A stretch of 64,000 nucleotides of DNA. Source: Leptoclinus maculatus. Taxonomy: Eukaryota > Chordata > Actinopteri > Perciformes > Stichaeidae. Below are positions 53,885 to 64,000 of the stretch, piece after piece; positions within the stretch are counted from its first letter, which is position 1; the number at the start of each line of letters is the position of its first letter. The position numbers and the translations under genes are program-made. Below the pieces are notes generated by a model. That model searched no databases. It had not been told where the DNA came from and was given only the letters and a program-made list of their open reading frames with translations. The stretch lies in contig JAVDOI010000140.1 in the NCBI GenBank assembly GCA_032191485.1, positions 20,001 through 84,000 of the forward strand, written 5' to 3'.

Positions 53885-54639
53885 TTCATGTCTGTCATTC
53901 TATCCTGTTAGACATTTGTTTGAATTCTTGAGCTATGGCCAAAAAAAAAAAAAAATGTGTTTTGTGAGGTCAAAGCGACCTTTGACCTCCATTCCTAATC
54001 AGTGCATTCTTGAGTCCAGGTAGACGTTTGAGCCATAAACTAGGATATGTAGCTGCAAATGTATCCAAATAAAATGGGACATCAATCAAACTAGCCAATT
54101 AAAAAGGTTAAAACTAAATGCAAATCAGGTGTAAAATCAACACTGCATCACTGTAATGACATTAAATATAAGAAACGCCACCAAACTGGTGGCAAAATGG
54201 CTGCAAATCCAACACCACCAGCAGTTAAAGTATGTAAAATACAATATTAATTCTTATAGAATCAATGAAGCCAATAAAAGGGAACTATACAGCCAGTGTA
54301 ATTTGTTTATATCGGGTTTATCTCATGAACTTCTGCATATATGGAACAAAATAAGGTCTATGTGCTACGTAAATACTCTGCAAGTATCAAATTGCTCAAT
54401 CTGCGGACAAAATGCACAGACTCCAACTATACAGTCACCGATAGAAAAATAAAGAGCATGAATGAGCATGACAAGCCTCCAACATTCATCCCATTATGCT
54501 AGCATGATGTGAACGAGGCGGTTTTGATCCTAAATCTAGTCAGAAATCAATAAACAGCTCGACTCAAGTGTTATTAACCTGTGTGAGATAGTGTGTGCTG
54601 GACCATTATAGAAGGCTTTTGGTCAATTATACTGTAAAC

Positions 54640-54840
54640 CCATAATAAACTAGAGGGGCGTCCACCAAGGCTGCTTCCACCCCGTGATTCGGATCCACTC
54701 CAAATTTGGATGGTTCCTTCCGTGGCTCACGCTCCACTCTTCCACCAAGTTTCATGAAAATCGGGCCAGTAGTTTTTATGTAGTCCTGCTGACAATCAAA
54801 CCAAACCGAAAACAAAGGACTGGAATGAACCATGATCACG
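54640..54840 (+). repeat. Probable dispersed repeat
   Basis: The segment with CCACCAAGTTTCATGAAAAT and CGGGCCAGTAGTTTTTATGT resembles a sequence commonly interspersed in fish genomes. No second copy is in this window, so the call rests on recollection only. Confidence 0.4.
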
Positions 54841-55999
54841 TCTCTGCATCAATGCATCATCCTCATCCCGCGTGCCGACAGGAAGCTCGGCGTCGAGTTC
54901 AGAGGTCGATCTCATAGGAAGGAGGTCCGCTACTGACCGCCGTCTCTGCAGGAAGGACGCTCAGACACCTCTGCATCCTCTGCTCTCCTGCACAGTCGGA
55001 ATCCTAAAAACCTCCTCCTGCAGCATAACTCGACTGGGGGGGTCTGTTAAGAATTTTTATTCCATGAATAATCTTTGGTCTTTACTTACTTCCTCTTTCC
55101 CAGGTTTCACTCTTGAGTCACAGGCACAGCGCATCCGCCGCAGTTAATGTTTAATAACAGCTAATCTTATACTAACAGACCACAAGCCTCATTATTCTAA
55201 CGCTAGTTTTGTTCTCTTGTGCCTCTCAGGGAGCGGCCTAATGTAACCTAACAAGGTTTCACCGCCTCATTGTCCGTACGTTGGATCAGCACTGCAAAGA
55301 AACAATGATGAGGTATCTAAAACTGGATATTATGTTATTTAAAAACAAACAAGTGACGCAAACAGTGACATGACTGTAAATTATGCAGCATTAAAATAAA
55401 CATTTTCCAGTTATTATTTTGTGGCACTAGAAAGAAACAATGTTGAAGACTTCCAAGCATCCTGCTGACTTTAACCAGAAAAAAACCCTAATTTAGCTTA
55501 TTTGGTAAATGAGGTTACAGAGAACATATAAAAGCTTTAATTGACTTTAATTAAACATTACCACTAAAATGTTTACCGCTAAACTGAGAGAAACACACGA
55601 CAGAGACAAAGGGCTGCCACAACAGATGTAGATGTTACTCATTAGTATGCGGATAAGGCAAACTTCTCGTTGCTGTTTCACAATAAAAGCCTCGTTAAAG
55701 TAGCAGGAAGTAGTTCATAATTGGTTAGTCATAGTGCTGAAACAATGAATTGATTTGGTCATTAAACAAAAGTGACGAGTCACTGCTTTTCTCAGTTTAT
55801 TGAAAACTGGGTTTCAATAAACTGAACACCTTGTAGTTCGGGAAAAACAAGAAATATGACGACTTCATTTTGGGAAGTTGTGATGACTATTTTAAAACTT
55901 TTTCGTAACAAAAAAAAAAGATTTACATATTAAAGTTATTTAAGGTTAAAATGCATCAATCTGGTGCACTTTGAGATTAAGATTAAGAGGCTATAGAAG

Positions 56000-56260
56000 T
56001 TATGAAGAGCTGCTCTGTGCTCTCCCGCTGGGAGCCAACACCGACACCACGCTGCTAAAGACTCAGGACGTATTGCTGGACCCGCTGGACGGAAAGCAAG
56101 AACGGGAGAACCAGAATCAGGACTGAGAGAGGGAGACTGTCAGACCCTGCTGCAGTAAAATGAGAGGTTTTCTAAAGGGAGTCTGGTGCTCAGAGACACT
56201 ACCACTTCAGTCCACAGGGGGCGACAAAACCAACACAAAGTTCCTTTAAGTTACGAGTTG
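56000..56260 (+). repeat. Dispersed repeat family B, longest copy
   Basis: The sequence includes CAGGACGTATTGCTGGACCC, then GTTTTCTAAAGGGAGTCTGG, and ends in TCCACAGGGGGCGACAAAAC. Partial copies are at 8031-8115 and 43537-43590 (plus strand) and a diverged one at 20790-20620 (minus). A short open reading (TTLLKTQDVLLDPLDG) recurs in the 20-kb copy as TTLLENQDVLLDPLEG. The class is unknown. Confidence 0.7.
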
Positions 56261-59200
56261 ATAATCATCTATTTCAGGGCTTGTAGCTTTGGTTAAAACC
56301 TTAAAAACAAGTCGTCTCCACATTTGGATACATTCCACCTTTCTGTCAGGTGAAGAGCCTCTCACCTTAAACCTTAAACCAAGGCTCAGCCGGCGCATGA
56401 ACCCCGCCCTCCACTTAAGCCTCCAGCTCAGCCAAAGAAACCCCCTACTGTACACAAATACACATTCTCGATAAGTCTGACCAGAAACACACAAAACAGG
56501 GCACAACAAGGCCAAACATCATGCTAACTTTACACAACAATGCCCAGTACTGTGCTGTCCCTGGCATTATAAACGGGTCTGACAGGGAACAGGAGGAAGT
56601 GCTGGGTGTTTTACAGAATAGCTGGAAAGGCAAATCATGTGCGGTGAGCTTTATCTGGCAGCAGCACAATGTCGAGGTACAGATCCCCCCCCCCCCCCCC
56701 GCTTTCTGTTTCTGTTTCCTCTTAACCACCCACCTCCTCCATTGTGACGAGTCTAATTAAAGACAGGGTTTTAAGAGAAGTCTGGTCTACCCTGAGGTTT
56801 GTGATTTCCCCACACAGAGAACACTCACAAAGCACAAAGGGAAGGGATGGAGCAAAAACAAGGACGAAAATGACGAGAGGCAACACACAGAAAAAAAAAA
56901 GGTTAAGCGAGAGCCAAGATGTCCATTACATGCTTTGCTGCAACGCTGGAATCTGTTGCACCAACTGACCTCGTCCTCCCGGCTCTCAAACAAGCCGGCA
57001 GCCGCTGAGATCCTCGCTCACTGTGTGAAAGTGGGGAAATAATCAAGCATGTTTGGGCTTTGGGGTTTTTCCAACAAGCCCCCGGGGGCCTCACACTGAA
57101 ACACACTTCACAGCTGGTGACGCTGACCTCTCCGTGAACGGGAAAGCTTGTGAGAAAAACCTCTTTCAGTACAAATCAAGACTCATTATCTTGATTATAC
57201 ATTTTAAATGTACATTTTTTTGTGTTATTAATTTGCACGTCAATGTGTTTCTTAAAACTGTTGAGTACTTTCACACCGAATGTGAATATTTCGTGGCGGA
57301 AACGCTTCATCAAGACGGCAAACTTTATTACTCCTTTCAACCTCGACGAAGGAGACCAGATCCACTCCTTCCATTCTTACCTTTCACAATAAAAGCCCTA
57401 GACATACATTTGCACGTGAGAAATTCGCCTTTTTCTTGTCGTTTATTTGTCACCCCCGGCCAGAAACGTCCCCAACAAAGCAAAATAAGAAATATACAGG
57501 CAGAGGTGTCTGCAGATTAAGACACCACCACACACTTCTAGAGGGTCACAAGTACTGAATTTATTAAAGAATGTTTCAACTATCATCTAGAAATATAATG
57601 CATCCTATTTCCTCTTTTACTGTAGTTTGTGTTAGGGTTAGTTTAAGAGTGTAAGGAAAGCCTTTTCTTTAATAAAAGCACAGCACTCAATCAATCACAT
57701 CTGACCAGCTGGCGTTAGAGACGAAACTGTGCAAATACCAGCAGAGGGCTGAAGAAATAGAAAACCAAGCCGGCCGGAGAAAGTGAGAGACGGAGTCAGG
57801 TAGGCCTGGAGAGTGTGTGTGTGTGGGGGGGGGGGGGGGGGGGTCAGATGAAACTGCTGTGTCAGCTCTCAGCCACTGACGAGTTTCATCACCGTGACCG
57901 ATTCAAAAACTGATCCCGGGTCTGTGACGGATATCCACCCGGGAAGAGCAACTTTGTGGTCTCAGGTTTCACAGGCGGCGGCCAGGTGAGAGTCTGTGGA
58001 GGAGGGGCGGGGCCTGCAGGCCCTTTATGGAGCACCGATCCCTCTTCCCTTTCATTCCCACATTCCCGACTGTTGACTGTGTGTGTGTGCGAGTCCTGGG
58101 AGGCCTCGGCAGGTAACGTTTACACAGCAACCAGAATACGGCCTGCAGCGGGGCAGACGTGCACCTCCGAGGCATCGCCGTGACACTTCCATGTCAATTT
58201 ACAGTGAAACTCTAACAGTGACCTACTGTATTAAAGCAATGCATTCTGGGATTCATAACCCAACCGTTTCTTTTCACAGTTATTTACTGTGTACCAGACA
58301 CATTACTGTACATTTTGATGACAATAAGTTACTGTATTTCTCCCAGACAGGAGATGTGCTGTGAACGCTGCCACTGACATGTGATCACAGTAGCTTACTG
58401 GAGATATTGTCATTTTACGGTTTGGTTTGGTTGGTTTACATATACTGGATGAATCGTCATTACATTTAGCACAGACATTCATCGGCATCAAGGAATAAAT
58501 CTTGATGACTTTATGAAACCCTGACGTTTCATCCAGCTACCCTCAGCCCCCCCCGAGGACAGATCGTATCACTCTTGGGTCACATTGTCCTCCTCGTAGC
58601 AAAACAACATGGGGACATGAGATTACATAATATTCATTGCAGCAGCGGCTGTACACAAGAGTCTTTGGAAACTGTTTGAAAACAGGAAATTACAGGCAAA
58701 TGGCCCCAGAGCTCGAGGAGGAACTGAGCCGGTTCTCACAGTGAAGAGTGACATCGAGAGGACGGAGCTTCAGACTGATGGAGCTACAGTCAGAACGTTT
58801 CACAACTTTAACAACATTTTATTATAACATGGGAATACAGTTTTAGAGATACAAGCCCCCCCCACCCTTGTCATTGAGCAATGCATAAAATGAGTAATCC
58901 TTTTTTCAAATGTATAAATTGTGCAACATTTCTAGAACACCTACTTCTAAATGTTGCTACGCCGTTAGCTCCGTTATGTAGCCAAGCAGGACGGTGCTGC
59001 TAACAGCTAACTTTAACTAGCTAACGTCACTCTTTAGCATTATCAGGGATCAACTAGAAAGCATTAATGCGGATCTCCTGCTCGTATACGTTTTACTGGT
59101 TATCAGCCCCTAATGAAGATCACATCTATTTGCCACTTGCCCGATTGTGCAACTGCATGAGGCGTTGCACTTGCCCCAACACACAGTTTACTTGCCCCGC

Positions 59201-60975
59201 CCAAGCAGGTAAGCATTGATGTCCCTGCCGTTAACATAAATTCACATAATCAACTTCTTACGAGTGTTGTGTGTGTGCGATAACGTCCTTTATCTCTAGT
59301 CAGGAGACAAGGATGAAAGACTCTCCTGCATGATGGAGTAAAGATAAAACAGAGATTATCTCTGTTGACTGTGGAGGATTATCTTGCTCTGTCACAGAAG
59401 TCTTTTTATGCAAACCGTTTCTTTTGAGGGAGGATTAAAACACGGAGAGACGCTCCACAAAGTTGACAGAAGCAGTGACGCAAGTAGTGACAGGGTGTGT
59501 TGAAACGTGTCAAAGCGTAATACACGGCGATGAGTTCACGGCTTTTCTGTGTCGGTCTGCAGATGAAACGCTGATCCAGTCTGAACACTTGTAAGTCAAA
59601 GTCACACTACAGGACTCAGCTACCACAGCAGCATGGAGGACGAGTTGATGAGGTTTGGAGAAGCGCTCTTACAGTAGGATATACAACAGTCTCAAAGATG
59701 CAAACACAGAAGCACACCTGTGTTAATATCACGGGTTCCTGCAGGTAGAGTACTGGGATCTCTATTCCCAGTATACAACCCAATGTCTCACCACGTTATA
59801 AATGGTATCAAACTCAACGTAAGCAGACGGATCCCAAAGCTACGGTTGGCTTCCTCCTCATAACTGGTTCATTCATACGTTTCACAGATCAGTTTTTGCG
59901 CATCATTCATATTTACAAAATCATCTATTTTATGTTAAACTACAGATTCTCCAAACAAACCAAAATGTAGCTTTTCATTATGATCATTTTAGGGGAGTGG
60001 CTTTGGAGGGGGGGGCTGAAGGGGCGGGACTTGGCAACTTTCTTGCTCGATTTAGGAACTTTTGAAACGAACGCTGCTAGCTGCTTTCACTGGGAAAGAG
60101 TTGGCAACACTATGCTGTGTTTCTAGGTTGGATCATTTAAGAACTCTTTCTCAAGAGTACCAACCGTCGCTTTAAAAGGAGTGTTTTAATTCATTTTGAT
60201 TGAAAGAAAAACAACTAAATCAAATAATTCCAAAACAAAGCAATAGAAATATCGAACTGTCAACTGTCAATGACGTACCCCGATACAAATACAGCCATTC
60301 GTCCAAACAGCGACCTCGCCGCGGGGTCAATGCTGATCATTCTTTAGTGTCACTTACTTTGACACACACACTTTTTAAAACGTGGATTCGTTTTCTGTGA
60401 CTCAGTGACGATGACCTCAGCAGACCGTCTGTCGGTCAGTGAGGAGGGAACCAGGTGAGCTCTGCTAGGACACGACTGTACCGTTTAGACTTCGTCTCTC
60501 AAAGCACTTTGTCAACTCGGCTTTCAAAATTGTGTATTTGTTTCTTAATCAAACTGCAGCTCTGCAGTAACAACCCGACGGTAACAGGAGTGTTTCCAGT
60601 TATTCATCAGTCTGCTCAGGAGCATGCAAATACCAATGTAAATAAAAGTATTCTGTTAAAAGACCTCGACTGTACTACGGTATGTTTACAGTCAAATAGT
60701 CTCTGAGTGTGGAATGTTTCACACCACTAACGTGTAAAAGTCACGTATATTTAAAAACAACCCTTAAAGTGTCTTAATCAGAACAGACTACCCAGAGAGA
60801 GTCGGGGTGTATCCTGATGTTTTGGTTGTTGTTTTTTTAAGTACTTTCAAGACCATCAATTTACAAAAGTAGATATATTTTCCCTCAAATCCTTAAACTT
60901 TGGGGAAATTTCATGGTTACAGTGAACCCTGTCATTTAAAGCAATTACACAAAACACTAATTAGACAGCGTGCTG

Positions 60976-61015
60976 TGGAGGAGGAGGAGGAGGAGGAGGA
61001 GGAGGAGGAGGAGGG
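60976..61015 (+). repeat. GGA trinucleotide repeat
   Basis: About 12 GGA units in non-coding sequence upstream of the recognised IQGAP1 exons. Confidence 0.93.
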
Positions 61016-62458
61016 GAAGCTCAACACAATACACTCAAACTAGTTTCTAAAGTTCGTTAGTTTCACGTCAAAGTCCACCACCTGTACAAGCTGCAGTTAT
61101 TTCTACTGCTGATATGATAAGTTCTATGCTATGCTATGCTACGCTAATACTACGGCTGCTTGATTACGTAACTAATCGGTTGTTTTGATGTTCGTCAACT
61201 GAGATTTCTTTCGTCGATTAGTCGTTTTTTATGGAGCAAATCAGATATCACAATATTTCTGACCAAATACCTCGACATCGATGTCGTAGGGTCGACTATT
61301 TTTATAAATAATCATCAGTAATTTGGATATAATGACAAAGTGGGTAAAGGCAAATAATAGATTAAATGTATAAATATGTGCATGACATCAAGTTTCTTGT
61401 CACTCGGCTCTTATTTTCAAAGTTGCATAAAATGTTAATTCATTCATTCAGCAAGTTAAATAAGTTCATTGTGATTCGTAAAATGCGGTGACATCACTGG
61501 AACCAGTGGGTCCAGTGAGGCTGCTACACCAGACGGACCAGGTCACACAATCAATCACCCCCCCCCAGAGAGTGCACATAACATATGATAACTTTTAATG
61601 TAAAACAGAATCATCTTAATGTGAGCAATGAACTGGTGAAGTTTAACGGTGATCTTTTAGTTCATTATTCACCTGTAGGGTCTCCTCTTAAAGGAACATG
61701 CCCTGCAGGTTTTCTGTATCTCAGCAGTTGACAGATATTTGATAAAGAGGTAAATATCTCCTGAACTCCTCCGTGCTGTCACAGACTCTCTCTCCTCCCG
61801 TTCACTTCTACTCTGCTGTCAGCTGTGGGAGGAATCTGGTTCACCTGGGTGAATCCACGGTCGAACCTACCTGAGACGGTTTGTTGTGCAGCGACGCGAT
61901 GGAGGAGGGAATGTGCAGTTAGCAGCGAGCACGGATCAATAAACAGACGAATCGTCAGGAGAACATGTCCGACCGCATTCCCACAGACGGAAGCAGCGAA
62001 CACAGAAACACAGTCCAATGCACAAAGATAGAAGGTCAGTTTGTCGAGAGGATACACATCAATGAATCCATCGACTGATCTTAAAGAGACAGTACCGACA
62101 ATTTATGATAATCGATGAGTCGTTTATCATGTAAAAAAAAGATTCCAGCTTCCTCAATGTGACACTTTGTAGCGTTTTTGTTGGTCGGACAAAATCAGCA
62201 GTTTGAAAACATTACAGATTAAACAAATTAGCAAAAAAACTTTTAGCAGATTAATTGGTTTCTTCCTTTTTTCCTATTTAAAGGAGCTTTTTTGGGGTGA
62301 CGAGCTACAAAACAACTCAGTTAGGTTTAGGAAAAGATCATCGTTTGAGTTGAAATAACCGCGGAAGTGCCGTTACTGAAGTACGCAAGTTACGTGACAG
62401 CATCAACATTGAGTTGTTGTTTCACACGATGAATGAAAGATCACCATCTGTTGGACCC

Positions 62459-62497
62459 ATCCACCTCCACCTCCACCTCCACCTCCACCTCCACCCG
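62459..62497 (+). repeat. CCACCT hexanucleotide repeat
   Basis: Six units of CACCTC in non-coding sequence. Confidence 0.9.
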
Positions 62498-63159
62498 CCT
62501 GGTGTCTGTTCTGGTGGTTTCTGTCGTAGACATTGCTACAAATGCTGGATCAGACCAGCCCGCCTCATAACCTGAAGCTCACATCTCGTATTGAAAAAGC
62601 AATAAAGAGACAGAACATATCGCAGAGCATTCAAATATGGCGTGATAGCCTCGTCAGCTTGATGGCAACATGAAAATGAGAGCGATAACACAGAGTTTGC
62701 ATCTCTCTGCTGAGAGAAAGAGAGAGTGTAGTCATGAGTCATTGTAAAACAGTGACGGAGCCACAAGCCACAATGCGTTCCTGCAGCTGCACACTCTCAC
62801 ACACCCTGCTGTGCACCTGTCAGAGGCATTCCCATCATACCAGTATGCATCGACACACACTCCCAGCACCCCCCCCCCCCCCCACCACCACCACCAGCGT
62901 TCCCCTGCAGGCTCAGGTGTTCCCCTCCTGACACATCAGGTTTCTTCAAAAGTCAAAGTTGATGGACAGTGTTTCCCTGTTGTCACATCTTTAGTGTGAA
63001 GATGTCGGCCATATTGCAATAGTTTACATTCCTCCTGATGCAAATTCAACAAATGCACTTCAGGAATGCACTTCTGTGTTTGTCTTGTTGTTTTATAATT
63101 GTCTTACTTGTGTAGCGATTAGGCTACGAATAGGAGGACATCTAGGCCATGAGAAAGTC

Positions 63160-63613
63160 ATTGCTACTACTACCAATACTGCTGCGAATACTACTACTGC
63201 TACTACTACTACTACTACTGCTACTACTGCTACTACTACTAATACTACTGCTAATACTACTACTAACACTACTGCTACTACTGCTACTAATACTACTACT
63301 ACTGCTAATACTACTGCTGCTGCTAATACTACTACTACTACTACTGCTGCTAATACTACTACTACTGCTAATACTACTGCTGCTGCTAATACTACTACTA
63401 CTACTACTGCTACTAATACTACTACTACTGCTAATACTACTGCTGCTGCTAATACTACTACTACCAATACTGCTGCGAATACTACTACTGCTACTACTGC
63501 TACTAATACTACTACTACTACTACTAATACTACTGCTAATACTACTATTGCTACTACTAACACTACTGCTACTAATACTACTACTACTGCTGCTACTACT
63601 ACTACTACTGCTG

Positions 63614-63648
<35 letters not shown>

Positions 63649-63984
63649 GCTGCTAATACTACTACTGCTGCTAATACTACTACTGCTGCTAATACTACTA
63701 CTACTACTACTGCTGCTAATACTACTACTGCTGCTAATACTACTACTACTACTACTGCTGCTAATACTACTACTGCTAATACTACTACTGCTACTACTGC
63801 TGCTAATACTACTACTGCTACTACTACTGCTGCTAATACTACTACTGCTACTACTACTAATACTACTACTGCTGCTAATACTACTACTACTACTACTGCT
63901 GCTAATACTACTGCTACTACTACTACTATTGCTGCTAATACTACTACTACTATTGCTGCTAATACTACTACTACTACTAATACT
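63160..63984 (+). repeat. Long interrupted trinucleotide array (CTA/CTG/AAT)
   Basis: About 820 bases are made almost only of ACT, GCT and AAT triplets. They form a higher-order pattern of AATACTACTACTGCTGCT-like blocks of varying length. The minus strand reads as Val/Ala/Leu-only protein, which is an artefact of composition. Confidence 0.97.
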
Positions 63985-64000
63985 CAGTGGTGGGCCGTCA

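Larger units (their letters stand above)
50871..64000. other. Upstream region or large 5' intron of IQGAP1, no exon found
   Basis: The first recognised IQGAP1 exon begins in mid-codon, so everything to its right is intron until the missing 5' exons. Scanning both strands for the expected N-terminal sequence (an AYEYLCHLEEAKR-like end and a phase-2 donor) gave nothing in these 13 kb. The stretch holds microsatellites, a 39-bp minisatellite (53331-53884), family-B and other dispersed repeats and an 820-bp trinucleotide array at the end. The open frames here have no family likeness. Confidence 0.6.

Noticed and set aside
53336..53911. 191-codon open frame on the plus strand
   Set aside because: It is the translation of a 39-bp tandem repeat whose length is a multiple of three; the opposite strand is equally open. 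No splice or family evidence.
63093..63563. 156-codon Val/Ala/Leu frame
   Set aside because: Pure translation of the trinucleotide array.
63985..64000. CAGTGGTGGGCCGTCA at the window end as a transposon terminus
   Set aside because: It starts like a hAT-type end, but only 16 bases are available and no partner end is visible.
1..64000. tRNA, rRNA, snRNA or CRISPR-like features
   Set aside because: No cloverleaf, A/B-box pair, conserved snRNA block or spacer-repeat array was recognised. The tandem arrays have no unique spacers.

Overview
This window is animal nuclear DNA, almost certainly from a teleost fish of the perch-like (percomorph) type. It has interrupted genes with GT-AG introns, very dense CA/TG microsatellites, several families of dispersed repeats and a decayed Tc1-type transposon. 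The two protein genes are orthologues of human IQGAP1 and CRTC3, which are neighbours in the same order and orientation on human chromosome 15. The assignment rests on reading exons, splice sites and reading phases by eye and comparing them with remembered human proteins. No database search was run.

Layout, read in the direction of transcription (both genes on the minus strand): 64000-50871 is a large intron or upstream region of IQGAP1, full of repeats, in which I found no exon. 50870-30646 holds 35 IQGAP1 coding exons that join in frame for 1603 codons and end at a TAG stop; only about 52 N-terminal residues are missing. 30645-25724 is the spacer between the genes, with a Tc1 relic, a possible short terminal-inverted-repeat element and a 21-bp tandem array. 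25723-978 holds CRTC3 from its start codon through 13 exons (520 codons). The C-terminal transactivation part lies beyond base 1.

The two genes have no direct biochemical partnership that the sequence shows. IQGAP1 is a calmodulin-, Cdc42/Rac1- and actin-binding scaffold. CRTC3 is a CREB coactivator that enters the nucleus when its SIK-type phosphorylation sites are dephosphorylated.

The most notable points are as follows. CRTC3 has a textbook U12-type AT-AC intron (13616-18075). One CRTC3 exon carries an uninterrupted 30-glutamine tract. A 63-nt frame-neutral CRTC3 exon is hugged on both sides by CU repeats. Several exons have CA repeats directly after their donor sites. A dispersed repeat family carries CTCF-like, YY1-like and CRE-like motifs. 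A fold-back element is filled with a 44-bp satellite. The fish IQGAP1 lacks the two serines that are phosphorylated in the human C-terminal region. I found no evidence of an unknown protein-coding system. Most other open frames are microsatellite or repeat translations, or lie opposite real exons.
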